Source: Deltaproteobacteria bacterium | Lineage (GTDB): Bacteria > Myxococcota_A > UBA9160 > UBA4427 | Direction of reading: 5' to 3' | Length of the DNA: 60,803 nt | NCBI GenBank assembly: GCA_019310975.1 | Contig: JAFDDH010000003.1 | Span: forward strand, 1-60,803 | In this document: piece by piece, positions 34,618 to 44,775 of the stretch | Position numbering within the stretch: the first letter of the stretch is position 1 | How the letters are laid out: every line of letters begins with the position of its first letter | Position numbers and translations under genes: made by a program | Notes under the pieces: model-generated | The model's input: the letters and a program-made list of their open reading frames with translations, nothing else | Databases searched by the model: none | What the model was told of the DNA's origin: nothing

Positions 34618-37107
34618 ATGGCAAAGATCAGGGCATACAAGCTCGCTGCAGAGCTGGGAATAGACCGGCACGACTTCGTCGAAAGGGCGGCTGAGGTCGG
34701 CATGGAGCTGAAGAGCGCCATGGCTTCGCTCGACGATGAGCAGGTCAAAGTGCTGCGCCAGAAGCTGGGCAAGCCTGTCGCCAGCGGGCGGCTGATGGAG
34801 GAAAGCCGCGTCGAGAGCAAGCGCGGCACCACCGTCTTGCGTCGGCGCAAGAAGGCAGCGGTCGAGGAGCCGGCCCTCGTCGAGGAGACCGCGGTGGCCC
34901 CTGCACCGGTCGCAGGTGAGGAGGCAGGCGAGCCCGCGCTCGACGAGATCCAGCCGAAGCCGAGCGACGAGGAAGTGCCCGGGAAGGCAGCGCCCGAGCC
35001 CGAGGGGGACGAAGCGGCCGAGCTGCCTCGGCCTCTCGAGCCTTTGGGGCCGACGTCCGGAGAGGGCACCACGGGAGCACCCGAGCGGCGCGTGGCGGCG
35101 AAGCCTGCCTCCGAGTCCGGGGCAGCGGCCAATGACCGCAAGGGCAAGCAGCGCAAGCGCGTTCGTGAGGTCGTCAATCTGCAGGAGCAGGAGCGATTTG
35201 CACGCCAGATTACCGGGCGCGGCCACGCCGGGCGCCGGGTCCCCGCCCCCGCGCCACGCGCGGCCGTGAACCCGCGGCGCAAGCGCCGCGACAAACTCTC
35301 CTTGCCGGCTGTCACGAAGCCTGCGGCCGAGCTGAAGAAGGCGATCAAGGTCGAGGGCGAGATCAGCGTGGGTGAGCTCGCAAGGCTGCTCGGCGTGAAG
35401 GCGCCGCTCATCCAGGGCAAGCTGATGGCCCTGGGCACGATGGTCTCGATCAACCAGACCGTCGACATCGAGACCTCTCGTCAGGTCGCTGCGGAGTTCG
35501 ACTTCGAGGTGCAGGACACGGGCTTCAAGGAGGAGCAATTCCTCGAGCCCGGGGTCGAGCAGGCCACCGAGGCGGGCGAAGGCGGCGAGCGGCACCATCG
35601 CGCACCGATCATCACAGTGATGGGCCACGTCGATCACGGCAAGACCTCACTGCTCGATGCCATCCGCAACGTCGGCACCAACGTGGTCGACACGGAGTTC
35701 GGTGGCATCACCCAGCACATCGGTGCCTACCAGGTCACCAAGGACGGCAAGCAGATCAGCTTCATCGACACGCCGGGCCACGCGGCCTTCACGGCAATGC
35801 GCGCGCGCGGCGCCGCCGCGACAGACGTCGTGGTGCTGGTGGTGGCCGCCAATGACGGGGTCATGCCACAGACCGTCGAGGCCATCGAGCACGCGCAGGC
35901 GGCGGGCTGTCCGATCGTGGTGGCCATCAACAAGGTCGACCTCTCGGACGCCGACCCCGAGAAGACCAAGCAGCGCCTGACCGAGCACAATCTCGTGCCC
36001 GAGGACTTCGGCGGCGACGTCATCTGCTGCAATGTCTCGGCCAAGACCGGCGAGGGGATTGATCATCTGCTCGAGATGCTGATCATCCAGTCCGAGGTGC
36101 TCGAGCTGAAGGCCGATCCCAGTCGTCGTGCCAAGGGCGTCGTCCTCGAAGCGCGTCTCGACAAGGGCCGGGGACCGATGGCGACGCTACTGGTGCAGGA
36201 TGGCACGCTGAATACCGGAGACGTGATCGTCGTCGGTACCGAGTCTGGCCGTGTTCGCGTGATGGAGAACGACCGGGGCGATCGCATCAAGGAGGCGGGT
36301 CCCTCGGTGCCCGTCCAGGTGCAGGGGCTCTCCGGGGTACCGACAGCCGGCGCACGCTTCCACGCGGTGGAGAGCGATCGAGTCGCCAAGCAGATCACTG
36401 CGCATCGCGAGGATCAGGCGCGTTCGCGCCCGTCGGCGGCACCGCCACGCCTCACGCTCGAGGAGTTCTTCGCCCAGGCCGAGGGCGCCGGTCCCAAGGA
36501 ACTGTCGGTCGTTCTCAAGGCGGACGTCCAGGGCACTTGCGAGGCGGCACGCGACTCGCTCGAGAAGCTCTCGACCGACGAGGTCAAGCTGAAGATCCTG
36601 TCGGCGGGTGTCGGCGCGATCAACGAGAACGACGTCATGCTGGCGACTGCGAGCGAGGCGATCGTAATCGGCTTCCACGTGCGACCGGATGCCGCGGCCC
36701 GCAGGGCGGCCGAAAGCGCTGGCGTGGATCTGCGCACGTACACGATCATCATGGACCTGCTCGACCAAGTGAAGGCCGCCATGGCGGGCCTGCTTCCGCC
36801 GGTCCGCAAGGAGAGCATGCTGGGTCGTGCCGAGGTGCGGCAGATCTTCACGATTCCGAAGATCGGCACCATCGCCGGCTCCCTGATTGTCGAGGGCAAA
36901 GCCGTTCGTGGGGCGCACTGCCGGCTGGTGCGCGACGGCGTGCAGGTCTACGAGGGGCGGATGAGCTCACTGCGCCGGTTCAAGGACGACGTGAAGGAGG
37001 TCCCGAGTGGCACCGAGTGTGGCATCGGGATCGAGAACTACTCCGACATCAAGGTCGGCGACGAGATCGAGGTCTTCGACGTCGAGGAGCTGCCGGCCAC
37101 GCTCTGA
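34618..37107 (+). CDS. infB: Translation initiation factor IF-2
   Basis: An 829-residue IF-2, the GTPase that places initiator tRNA on the ribosome. It has an N-terminal IF2_N domain ([19 protein letters not shown]), a long charged linker, and a second IF2_N segment near 240-290. The G domain starts near 325 with [30 protein letters not shown] and NKVD. The C-terminal domains include [12 protein letters not shown] and the closing [18 protein letters not shown] 34618 starts the family-typical sequence. No ylxR lies between nusA and infB, although it does in many bacteria. Confidence 0.97.
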   Translation: MAKIRAYKLAAELGIDRHDFVERAAEVGMELKSAMASLDDEQVKVLRQKLGKPVASGRLMEESRVESKRGTTVLRRRKKAAVEEPALVEETAVAPAPVAGEEAGEPALDEIQPKPSDEEVPGKAAPEPEGDEAAELPRPLEPLGPTSGEGTTGAPERRVAAKPASESGAAANDRKGKQRKRVREVVNLQEQERFARQITGRGHAGRRVPAPAPRAAVNPRRKRRDKLSLPAVTKPAAELKKAIKVEGEISVGELARLLGVKAPLIQGKLMALGTMVSINQTVDIETSRQVAAEFDFEVQDTGFKEEQFLEPGVEQATEAGEGGERHHRAPIITVMGHVDHGKTSLLDAIRNVGTNVVDTEFGGITQHIGAYQVTKDGKQISFIDTPGHAAFTAMRARGAAATDVVVLVVAANDGVMPQTVEAIEHAQAAGCPIVVAINKVDLSDADPEKTKQRLTEHNLVPEDFGGDVICCNVSAKTGEGIDHLLEMLIIQSEVLELKADPSRRAKGVVLEARLDKGRGPMATLLVQDGTLNTGDVIVVGTESGRVRVMENDRGDRIKEAGPSVPVQVQGLSGVPTAGARFHAVESDRVAKQITAHREDQARSRPSAAPPRLTLEEFFAQAEGAGPKELSVVLKADVQGTCEAARDSLEKLSTDEVKLKILSAGVGAINENDVMLATASEAIVIGFHVRPDAAARRAAESAGVDLRTYTIIMDLLDQVKAAMAGLLPPVRKESMLGRAEVRQIFTIPKIGTIAGSLIVEGKAVRGAHCRLVRDGVQVYEGRMSSLRRFKDDVKEVPSGTECGIGIENYSDIKVGDEIEVFDVEELPATL

Positions 37108-37140
37108 GCACGAAGCGGCACGGTGGCGGGAGTCCTGCCC

Positions 37141-37497
37141 ATGATGGTGGGAGCGGCACTGGTCGAGCTCCACGTTCACGGCTCGCAATCTCTCAAGCAG
37201 AAGCGGGGCGTGGTCAGGTCGATCGTCTCCAGGCTGAAGAGTCGATTCAACGTGTCGGTCGCGGAGGTGGGCGGCCAGGATACCTGGCAACGCGCCGTGC
37301 TCGGGCTGGCGGCGGTGGGCAATGACCGCGCCGGCGTGCGGCGCGCGTTGGACGGCGCGGTGTCGTACATCGAGTCGATGCACCTTGCGGAGATTCGGGC
37401 GACGGATGTGGAGATCCTCGATCTCCCCTATGCGGAGAGGCCCCGAGGTGCGGACGATGAGCCGCTGCCGTGGGAAGAAGAGAGGGAGGAGAGCTAG
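37141..37497 (+). CDS. ylxP: YlxP-like DUF503 protein
   Basis: A 118-residue DUF503 protein. Typical features are VGAALVELHVHGSQSLKQKR near the start and FNVSVAEVGGQDTWQRAVLG in the middle. The family is nearly always found between infB and rbfA and is thought to take part in ribosome or RNA metabolism, but its activity is unproven. ATG 37141 has GGGAG eight bases upstream. An in-frame GTG at 37123 would add six residues. Confidence 0.9.
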   Translation: MMVGAALVELHVHGSQSLKQKRGVVRSIVSRLKSRFNVSVAEVGGQDTWQRAVLGLAAVGNDRAGVRRALDGAVSYIESMHLAEIRATDVEILDLPYAERPRGADDEPLPWEEEREES

Positions 37498-37500
37498 CCG

Positions 37501-37947
37501 GTGTCCATGCGGACGGATAGGATCGCGGAGCAGATTCGCGGTGAGGTTGCGCGCGTGCTGCGCGACGAGAGCACCGATCCGCGTATCGGCATGCTGACGA
37601 TCACCCGGGTGAAGCTCTCCGCGGACCTCTCGCAGGCGATTCTCTTCTGGAGCCCGCTCACCGGCGCAGATCCGGACGCTGTCGAGGAGGTCGCCCGCGG
37701 CCTCGATTCGGCGAGCGGCTTCGTGCGCAGGCATTTGGCGGCCAATCTCAACCTGCGCCGGACCCCGGCGCTGCAGTTCAAGCACGATCCCTCGATGGCC
37801 GAGGGCAGCCGGATCCTGTCGCTGCTGCGATCGCTTCCCGACGCCGAGGCCGACGCTGGAGCCCGGATCGACGCGTCCGGGCGAGGGGATGCAGGAGAAG
37901 AGCCGGGAGAGGAGCAAAGGGAAGAGCAGAATGGCGAAGAGGCGTAG
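37501..37947 (+). CDS. rbfA: Ribosome-binding factor A
   Basis: A 148-residue RbfA, a cold-shock factor that binds immature 30S subunits. The KH-like fold carries DRIAEQIRGEVARVLRDE, DPRIGMLTITRVKLSADL and an FKHDPSMAEGSRI segment with the family Asp-x-Ser. A charged tail of 30 residues (GEEPGEEQREEQNGEE) follows. The GTG at 37501 has GGGAGGA ten bases upstream. Its 3' end overlaps truB by 17 bases. Confidence 0.93.
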   Translation: MSMRTDRIAEQIRGEVARVLRDESTDPRIGMLTITRVKLSADLSQAILFWSPLTGADPDAVEEVARGLDSASGFVRRHLAANLNLRRTPALQFKHDPSMAEGSRILSLLRSLPDAEADAGARIDASGRGDAGEEPGEEQREEQNGEEA

Positions 37948-38857
37948 ACGAGAGCGGCCGGACCCGCCCGGGCCCGCGGGCTTCCTCGTGGTCGACAAGC
38001 CGCCTGGCCGCACCTCTCACGATGTGGTCGATGCCGCGCGGGCTTGGCTCGGCATCCGAAAGGTGGGCCATCTGGGCACCCTGGACCCCCAGGCCACGGG
38101 TGTGCTGCCGCTGGCGATTCGCAGCGCGACGAAGCTCGTGCCCTTCTTCGCGCAGAGCCAGAAGAGCTACGTGGGCACCGTGCGTCTCGGTGCCGTCACG
38201 GACACCCTCGACGGCGAGGGCGCGGTGCTGGAGCGGTACGAGGGCACCCTGCCCGACGAGGCCGCGGTGCGTGGTGCGCTCGAGGGTTTCCGGGGCGAGA
38301 TCGAGCAGATCCCGCCGATGTACAGCGCTGTGAAGCGCGACGGCGTGCCGCTCCACAAGCTCGCCCGCCAGGGCGAGGAGGTGGAGCGAACGCCCAAGCA
38401 GGTGCGCGTGGAACGCTTGGAGCTGCTGCGCTTCGAGCCACCGGATCTGGAGATTGCCGTGGACTGCAGCGCCGGTACGTACGTGCGCACGTTGGCCCAC
38501 GATCTGGGGGCCGAGCTCGGCTGCGGTGGCTATCTGGCGGACCTGCGCCGCATACGCAGCGGGCCCTTCGACATCTCCCAGGCCCTCAGCATCGAGGCGT
38601 GCGATGAGGCCGCCGAAGCGGGGCGGATCGAGTCACTGCTGATCGCCCCCGCGGAGGCGCTCGGCTTCCCGATCGTCGAGCTCGCCGAGGCCGGCGCGCG
38701 TCGGGTGGAGAACGGCGGTGACATTTCCCCTGGGACGTACGATCGTGCGAAGCCCGGTATGCGGATCAGCGCCGTCGGCCCGGACGGCCGGCTCTTGGCG
38801 GTGCTCGAGCTGCGCGCCGATCGGCGCCTGTGGCCGCTGAGGGTGCTACCTGCTTGA
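37931..38857 (+). CDS. truB: tRNA pseudouridine-55 synthase
   Basis: A 308-residue TruB, which makes pseudouridine 55 in the T-loop of tRNAs. Catalytic Asp52 lies in GHLGTLDPQATGVLP. SYVGTVRLGAVTDTLD, PPMYSAVKRDG and SAGTYVRTLAHDLG complete the family motifs. The start at ATG 37931 overlaps rbfA, and GGGAAGAGCAG precedes it. An N-terminal basic patch (KRRRRERP) may bind RNA. Confidence 0.95.
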   Translation: MAKRRRRERPDPPGPAGFLVVDKPPGRTSHDVVDAARAWLGIRKVGHLGTLDPQATGVLPLAIRSATKLVPFFAQSQKSYVGTVRLGAVTDTLDGEGAVLERYEGTLPDEAAVRGALEGFRGEIEQIPPMYSAVKRDGVPLHKLARQGEEVERTPKQVRVERLELLRFEPPDLEIAVDCSAGTYVRTLAHDLGAELGCGGYLADLRRIRSGPFDISQALSIEACDEAAEAGRIESLLIAPAEALGFPIVELAEAGARRVENGGDISPGTYDRAKPGMRISAVGPDGRLLAVLELRADRRLWPLRVLPA

Positions 38858-39173
38858 ACGTCGGGGGGGATGTCCCCCGAACACCGCCGTGTAGCTCCGT
38901 TGCGGTGCCCGCGGGTGTCTGTCACACTCCCGCGCAATCGGTTTCCGCCCGCCGGCCGCGGGCTTGTCGGCACATGCACCGATCCAGCACCGACGCCTTC
39001 CCGACGCAATATCGCGACTATGGGTTCGCTCCGAGCGCGGAGAGCCGCCATCCAGCTGAGATCGGGTGGATCGGTCCGGAAGCACGGCCGGATGGTGACC
39101 CAAGTTTTCCAGACATGAAGACGAGAAGCAGGCGAAAGAAGGCACGCCCAGTGAAGATCGAGAGGAAGCGAAG
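38858..39173 (+). other. Gap between truB and rpsO
   Basis: A 316-base region without a convincing gene. Just after the truB stop, TCGGGGG (38861-38867) and CCCCCGA (38874-38880) form a perfect seven-pair hairpin. It lacks a T-run and could be a processing or pausing site. A promoter for rpsO is expected here, but none could be identified with confidence. Confidence 0.45.
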
Positions 39174-39440
39174 TTGATCTCCGGAGAGAGCAAGAAAAGC
39201 GTGATCGATGTCCACAAGCGGACCGCCGCGGACACCGGATCCACCGAGGTCCAGGTGGCGCTGCTGACGGAGCGGCTCACGCAGCTCTCCGAGCACTTCA
39301 AGATGCACAAGAAGGACCATCATTCCCGACGCGGACTGATGAGGATCGTGAGCAAGCGCCGAAGGCTCCTCGATTATCTGAAGCGCAGCGACTATCCGCG
39401 CTATCAGAGTCTGATCAAGAACCTCGGGCTGCGACGCTAG
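39174..39440 (+). CDS. rpsO: 30S ribosomal protein S15
   Basis: An 88-residue S15. The signature runs [20 protein letters not shown], then [20 protein letters not shown] and [20 protein letters not shown]. It binds the central domain of 16S rRNA. The start is a TTG at 39174 with AGAGGAAG upstream. No ATG is available at the family start. rpsO followed by pnp is the usual order. Confidence 0.96.
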   Translation: MISGESKKSVIDVHKRTAADTGSTEVQVALLTERLTQLSEHFKMHKKDHHSRRGLMRIVSKRRRLLDYLKRSDYPRYQSLIKNLGLRR

Positions 39441-39748
39441 CGGTCGGACCGCGCAGCCGGCGAGTGTCGGTGGCGCGTGTCGACGACACATCGCCCGTCC
39501 ACCAGGGGGGTTGGCGGGCACAACAAAACGAAGGGCGGTACGAGTGGATCGTGCCGTGTTGGGATGCGGGAGTCGGTCATACACGAAGCCGGTCAGTGAT
39601 TCGGTTTCGTGCATGGGTGATCCTGCATTCCATCGCGAGATATCCTCTCCATCGCCCGACCCTGACCCGTCCAGCGACCGCCAGCGACCCATTGGTCGTC
39701 CGCGTGCGCGCTGGAGGCGTCGGACATAGAGGATAAGAGGATTATCTC
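39441..39748 (+). other. Gap between rpsO and pnp (pnp leader)
   Basis: A 308-base region without a gene. It contains a perfect ten-pair hairpin at 39582-39611. In E. coli the pnp leader is cut by RNase III and then degraded by PNPase, which gives feedback control. A similar role is possible here. Confidence 0.5.
39582..39611 (+). promoter_or_regulatory. Stem-loop in the pnp leader
   Basis: CACGAAGCCG (39582-39591) pairs with CGGTTTCGTG (39602-39611) over ten positions, including one G-T pair, with a ten-base loop. No T-run follows. It lies 137 bases before the pnp start. Confidence 0.6.
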
Positions 39749-41941
39749 ATGCCGTATTGGTTCGAACCGACGACCGTGACCCTGGACGTGGGCGGTCGTC
39801 CCATGACCATCGAGACCGGCCGATTGGCCAAACAGGCGGCGGGCGCCGTCGTCGTCACTTATGGTGACACCTCGGTGCTCGTCACCGCAGTGCACTCGAG
39901 TCCCCGACCGGGGATCGACTTCTTCCCGTTGACCGTGGACTTCGTCGAGAAGTTCGCCGCGGCGGGCAGGATTCCTGGTGGCTTCTTCAAGCGCGAGGGC
40001 AGGCTCAGTGATCGCGAGGTTCTGGTCTCGCGCTTCATCGACCGCTCCATCCGCCCGCTCTTCGCGGAAGGCTACAACGACGAGACACAGGTCACCGCCA
40101 CCGTGCTCAGCAGCCAGTCGGAGAACGCTGCCGATATGTGCGCCTTCGTGGGCGCCTCGGCGGCTCTCTCTCTCTCGCCACTCCCCTTCCTCGGTCCGAT
40201 TGGTGCGGTTCGCATCGGTCGGGTGGACGGTGAGTTCGCCATCAACCCGTCGCCCGAGCAGCTCGAGGCGGCGGATATGGAGCTGATCGTCGCGGGCACC
40301 CGCGGCTCCATCGTGATGGTGGAGGGCGGTGCCGACCAGCTGCCCGAGTCGGACATGATCGGCGCGCTGCGTCATGCCCACGGCGAGATCCTGAAGATCA
40401 TCGACAGCATCGAAGATCTGCAGAAGCGGGCGGGAAAGGAGAAGATCGTGCCGCCGGTGGCGGAGGATCTCTCCGAGCTCGAGGCGGAGCTGCGTGGCAA
40501 GGCCGAGCAGCCCCTCTCCGAGGCCTTTCAGATCAGGGAGAAGAAGGCCCGAGCGAGTGCGGTCAAGACCATCGAGAAGGGCATCATCGACGAGTACGTG
40601 ACCGAGTTCGCCAATCAGAAGGTCGAGATCGACACACTCGCCGGCTGGGATGATCGCCGCAACGGGCTCGCAAAGATGCGCAGCAACGTGAAGAACATCC
40701 TGCACGACCTGGGTGGCGAACTGATGCGCAACCGCGTGCTCGATACCGGCGAGCGGATCGATGGGCGCAAGAACAATGAGATTCGCCCCATCGCGTGCGA
40801 GGTGCGTGCAGTCGCACGGCCCCACGGTGCGTCGCTCTTTACGCGCGGCGAGACCCAGGCGATGGTGAACGCCACGCTCGGAAGTGGCTTCGATGAGCAG
40901 ACCATCGACGGCATGATCGGGCGCTACAAGAAGACGTTCATGCTTCACTACAACTTCCCGCCCTTCTCGGTGGGCGAGGCACGGCCCTTGCGCGGCCCTG
41001 GCCGCCGAGAGGTGGGGCACGGAACGCTGGCCGAGCGCGCCATCAAGCCCGTGCTGCCCTCCCACGAGGACTTCCCGTACACGATCCGGGTGGTGAGTGA
41101 GACGCTGGAGTCCAACGGCTCGTCTTCGATGGCCGCGGTCTGCGGCTCGACGCTCGCGCTGCTCGACTCGGGCGTGCCGCTGAAGGCACCGGTGGCGGGA
41201 ATCGCAATGGGTCTCATCACCGACGGTGAGCGCACAGTGATCCTATCGGACATCCTCGGTGACGAGGATCATCTCGGCGACATGGACTTCAAGGTCGCCG
41301 GGACCGAAGAGGGCATCACGGCCCTGCAGATGGACATCAAGGTCAAGCAGATCGACTGGGAAATCGTGGAGGCGGCGCTCGCCCAGGCGCGCGAGGGTCG
41401 GTTGCACATCCTCGACTGCATGCGGAAGGAAACCGACTCCGAGCTGCACGGCCTGAAGGCGCGCGAGGAGCTGCACGAGTTCGCACCGCGTCTCGAGGTG
41501 CTCTTCATCAAGCCGGATCGGATCCGCGACATCATCGGGCCTGGCGGCAAGGTGATCCGCGCCATCCAGGAGACCACGGGCGCCAAGATCGACGTCGAGG
41601 ATTCGGGCCGCGTGTCCGTCTTCGGCCCCGATCGGAGCGCGGTCGACCAGGCGATGGCGATGGTCGACGAGCTCACCCAGGAGGCGGAGATCGGCAAGAT
41701 CTACCTCGCCAAAGTGAAGCGAGTCGCCGACTTCGGTGCCTTTGCGGAGATCTTCCCGGGCACAGACGGACTGATTCACATCAGCCATCTCGCGGAGGGC
41801 AGGGTGGAAAACGTCACAGATGTGCTCAACGAGGGCGACGAGGTGCTCGCCAAGTGCATCGACATCGACCCGGCCGGCCGTATTCGCCTCTCTCGCAAGG
41901 AAGCGTTGGCCGAGATCGCAAACCAGGCCGACGCCGAGTAA
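39749..41941 (+). CDS. pnp: Polyribonucleotide nucleotidyltransferase (PNPase)
   Basis: A 730-residue PNPase, the 3'-to-5' phosphorolytic exonuclease of RNA decay. There are two RNase PH domains: the first has FVEKFAAAGRIPGGFFKREG, and the second has SNGSSSMAAVCGSTLALLD and GDMDFKVAGTEEGITALQMD. A KH domain near 590 (IIGPGGKVIRAIQETTGAKI) and a C-terminal S1 domain (VKRVADFGAFAEIFPGTDGL) follow. The start ATG has AAGAGGA upstream. It ends 33 bases before dut. Confidence 0.97.
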   Translation: MPYWFEPTTVTLDVGGRPMTIETGRLAKQAAGAVVVTYGDTSVLVTAVHSSPRPGIDFFPLTVDFVEKFAAAGRIPGGFFKREGRLSDREVLVSRFIDRSIRPLFAEGYNDETQVTATVLSSQSENAADMCAFVGASAALSLSPLPFLGPIGAVRIGRVDGEFAINPSPEQLEAADMELIVAGTRGSIVMVEGGADQLPESDMIGALRHAHGEILKIIDSIEDLQKRAGKEKIVPPVAEDLSELEAELRGKAEQPLSEAFQIREKKARASAVKTIEKGIIDEYVTEFANQKVEIDTLAGWDDRRNGLAKMRSNVKNILHDLGGELMRNRVLDTGERIDGRKNNEIRPIACEVRAVARPHGASLFTRGETQAMVNATLGSGFDEQTIDGMIGRYKKTFMLHYNFPPFSVGEARPLRGPGRREVGHGTLAERAIKPVLPSHEDFPYTIRVVSETLESNGSSSMAAVCGSTLALLDSGVPLKAPVAGIAMGLITDGERTVILSDILGDEDHLGDMDFKVAGTEEGITALQMDIKVKQIDWEIVEAALAQAREGRLHILDCMRKETDSELHGLKAREELHEFAPRLEVLFIKPDRIRDIIGPGGKVIRAIQETTGAKIDVEDSGRVSVFGPDRSAVDQAMAMVDELTQEAEIGKIYLAKVKRVADFGAFAEIFPGTDGLIHISHLAEGRVENVTDVLNEGDEVLAKCIDIDPAGRIRLSRKEALAEIANQADAE

Positions 41942-41974
41942 TCGGCCGGATCATCATCCGGTCGGGCTTGCGGC

Positions 41975-42448
41975 GTGAATCGCGAACGTGCATCGAATGA
42001 TGCCCGCATCGAGGTGAGGGTGGCCCGTCTCCCGCACGGAGACGGGCTGCCTCTCCCCGAGCCGGCCACCGCGGACGCGGCGGGCTTGGATCTGCGCGCC
42101 GCGGTGGACGACGAGATCGTGATCGAGCCCGGCGATCGGGCGCTCGTGCCCACCGGCTTCGCACTCGAGATTCCGGTGGGCTATGAGGGCCAGGTGCGCC
42201 CGCGCAGCGGTCTGGCACTGAAGCATGGGATCACCATCCCGAATGCGCCCGGCACCATCGACGCCGATTACCGCGGCGAGGTCCAGGTGATCCTGATGAA
42301 CCTCGGCGCGCGGCCCTTCCCGGTGCGGCGTGGCGAGCGCATCGCTCAGCTCGTGGTGGCGCCGGTGGCCCGCGCTGGCTTCATCGAGGTCGATGTCCTC
42401 TCGGACACGAGCCGTGGCAGTGGGGGATTCGGACACACGGGCCGCTGA
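41975..42448 (+). CDS. dut: dUTP diphosphatase
   Basis: A 157-residue trimeric dUTPase, which hydrolyses dUTP to dUMP and keeps uracil out of DNA. All five motifs are present: [43 protein letters not shown] and the C-terminal [10 protein letters not shown]. The start is GTG at 41975. The enzyme fits functionally with the uracil-DNA glycosylase elsewhere in the window. Confidence 0.96.
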   Translation: MNRERASNDARIEVRVARLPHGDGLPLPEPATADAAGLDLRAAVDDEIVIEPGDRALVPTGFALEIPVGYEGQVRPRSGLALKHGITIPNAPGTIDADYRGEVQVILMNLGARPFPVRRGERIAQLVVAPVARAGFIEVDVLSDTSRGSGGFGHTGR

Positions 42449-42557
42449 CGGCCCATGCCCCGCCACCGCTCACTCTCCGAGCACGCGTGGGGCCCGATTT
42501 CGTGTGGCCGCGCAATCTTCTAGCGGTCCAGCCGGATCTGCTGTTGAATTCGCCCTT

Positions 42558-43571
42558 GTGAGCGCCGACGACAGTCAGACCGTTCGACCCGGATCCGTAG
42601 CGGGTGAGGTGTCCTCCGCCGAGCCCGTTCACCCGCGTCCGCCGACGCCGCTGCCCGACGAGCCTCCGAAGAAGCAGCGTGACGACCTGGTCAGGCGGGT
42701 GCCCACGGCGGCCGTTCTGGTGCTCGGCGTCGGATATATCATCGTCATCGGCGGCTACCCCTACGTGGCCACTGTGCTCTTGATCGGGATTCTTGGGCAG
42801 CTCGAGTTCTACCGCCTGATCGAGGACAAGGGTGCGCGGCCGCTCACGGGGCTGGGCCTGGGCTTTGGCGCGGCCGTAATCGCCGTCGCCTACCTGGGTA
42901 CCGACTACCTGGCGATGCTGCTCATGACGGCCTCGCTGCTCTTCCTGATGGTCGCGCAGCTGCGCAAGGCGCAGATTACCGAGTCGCTTGCCAGCATCTC
43001 CGGGACCTTCTTCGGCGTCTTCTACGTGGCCTGGCTGCTATCACACGCCGTGCTGCTGCGCTTCTTCTACACCTCGGCGGGCGCATGGTTCGACTCCGGG
43101 CAGCTCTTGGCTCTCGAGCTGCACCCGGAGTCCGGCATCTTCTTCATGTTCTATGGCATGGCGGTGCTGGTGCTCTGCGATACCGGCGCATACTTCGCAG
43201 GGCGCGCCTGGGGTCGGCGCAAGCTGGCGCCCGAGATCAGCCCCAACAAGACCATCGAGGGCGCGCTCGGCGGGCTCGTGACGGGCACGCTGGGCGGGCT
43301 CGCCTGCAAGGCCGCCTTCGACCTGTTCTGGCCACACCTCTCCGCGGCCTTTCCCTGGGAGGCTGCGATCCCGATTGGCATCGTGATCTCGGTGGTGGGA
43401 ATCGTGGGCGACCTCGTCGAGTCGCTGCTCAAGCGCGACGCTCAGGTGAAGGACACCGGCCAGCTGCTGCCCGGTATGGGGGGCATCCTCGACCGCGCCG
43501 ACGCGCCGCTGCTCGGGCTGCCGGTGTTGTACTACCTGCTGCTCGGCTACGCGTTCATGCGGGTCGGCTGA
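42558..43571 (+). CDS. cdsA: Phosphatidate cytidylyltransferase
   Basis: A 337-residue membrane enzyme that makes CDP-diacylglycerol, the precursor used by PgsA. A charged N-terminal tail of about 55 residues precedes seven or eight hydrophobic segments. The signature at the C-terminus reads LLKRDAQVKDTGQLLPGMGG then ILDRAD. The usual His before GG is replaced by Met, a change seen in some lineages. The start is uncertain: the GTG at 42558 lacks a strong ribosome binding site, but upstream codons do not resemble the family. It converges on purC. Confidence 0.9.
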   Translation: MSADDSQTVRPGSVAGEVSSAEPVHPRPPTPLPDEPPKKQRDDLVRRVPTAAVLVLGVGYIIVIGGYPYVATVLLIGILGQLEFYRLIEDKGARPLTGLGLGFGAAVIAVAYLGTDYLAMLLMTASLLFLMVAQLRKAQITESLASISGTFFGVFYVAWLLSHAVLLRFFYTSAGAWFDSGQLLALELHPESGIFFMFYGMAVLVLCDTGAYFAGRAWGRRKLAPEISPNKTIEGALGGLVTGTLGGLACKAAFDLFWPHLSAAFPWEAAIPIGIVISVVGIVGDLVESLLKRDAQVKDTGQLLPGMGGILDRADAPLLGLPVLYYLLLGYAFMRVG

Positions 43572-43622
43572 GAGGCCTGGCGGTCAGTTCCAAGCTGGGG
43601 CACACCGCCTCGGACCAGGCGC

Positions 43623-44585
43623 CTAGATCCCCAGGTTGCGGCGGATGCGCGTTGTCGGCTCCTCGAGATCCGGCTCGAAGGTGAGGCCGCTCACTTGCTC
43701 GTAGGCGCGTACGTAGCGCCGTGCGGCCTCGCAGCGCACCTCGGTGGTGAGCTCGGGCGGCTGGCCTTCCCCCCTGTAGCCCTGCTCTCCGAGCCACAGG
43801 CGCACGTACTCCTTGTCGATGGCTTGCGGGCTCTCGCCCCGGGACATCGCTGCATCATACGTGTCCGCATGCCAATAGCGCGAAGAGTCCGGGGTGTGGA
43901 TTTCGTCGATCACCACGATATCGCCGTTCTCATCCAGGCCGAGCTCGTACTTCGTGTCCACCAGGATCAGCCCGCGCTCCTTGGCGAAGTGAGTGCCCGC
44001 CTCGAAGAGTTCCGAGGTGATGCGCTCGGCCTCGGCGTAGAGCTCTTCGCTCATGGTACCGCCCTCGATGATGGCAGCCTTCGAAGTGAGCTCGTCATGG
44101 CCGCCGAGATCGGCCTTGGTGGTGGGCGTGAGCAGGGGCTCGGGGAGACGCTCGTGACGCCGCAGGCCGCCTGGCAGTTCGTGGCCGCAGTAGCTGCGCT
44201 GGCCGCTCTCATAGGCGGTCCAGATCGATGTCTTCGTCGAGCCGGTGAGGTAGCCGCGGTAGACGAACTCCACCGGCAGGAGCTTGCACTCGTGCACCCG
44301 CGACACACACGGATCGGGCACGTCGATGAGGTGGTTGGGAGCGATGTCCGACAGCTTGTGGAACCAGAAGGCGGCCATCTGATTGAGGATCTGGCCCTTG
44401 AGTGGGATCGTCCCGATCACGACGTCGAAGGCGCTCACGCGATCGGTGACCACGATGGTGCGGCCGCGGCCTTTCACGTAGCTATCCCGCACCTTGCCCG
44501 TGTGCTTCTCTCCGAGCTCGGGGAAGTCGGTGCGCTCGAGGGTTCTCGAGCAGAGCTCTTCCAGCTGGCGGTCATCGAGGGTCAT
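43623..44585 (-). CDS. purC: Phosphoribosylaminoimidazole-succinocarboxamide synthase
   Basis: A 320-residue SAICAR synthetase, which joins aspartate to CAIR in purine synthesis. Family motifs include GKVRDSYVKGRGRTIVVTDR, SAFDVVIGTIPLKGQILNQM, PVEFVYRGYLTGSTKTSIW and LILVDTKYELGLDENGDIVV. Length and pattern match the longer, eukaryote-like bacterial form rather than the 240-residue type. ATG 44585 is used because the upstream open frame is low-complexity. It diverges from purF over 190 bases, which should contain both promoters. Confidence 0.95.
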   Translation of the reverse strand: MTLDDRQLEELCSRTLERTDFPELGEKHTGKVRDSYVKGRGRTIVVTDRVSAFDVVIGTIPLKGQILNQMAAFWFHKLSDIAPNHLIDVPDPCVSRVHECKLLPVEFVYRGYLTGSTKTSIWTAYESGQRSYCGHELPGGLRRHERLPEPLLTPTTKADLGGHDELTSKAAIIEGGTMSEELYAEAERITSELFEAGTHFAKERGLILVDTKYELGLDENGDIVVIDEIHTPDSSRYWHADTYDAAMSRGESPQAIDKEYVRLWLGEQGYRGEGQPPELTTEVRCEAARRYVRAYEQVSGLTFEPDLEEPTTRIRRNLGI

Positions 44586-44775
44586 GGGGTGTCTCCGGTT
44601 CGAGTGATTTCGATTGGCGGGCAAGTCGGTGCCAGAGCATTCTTGCCCCCCGGATCGGCCGCGGCAAGAGGCAGGTGTGGTCGTGTCCGGTTGCTTGGGC
44701 CACAGATGGGCTTGACCGCGTCCGGATCGCGGCGGATGCGGGCCGAAGCCTGCTTCAAGAGGCGCTGGGAGGAGG

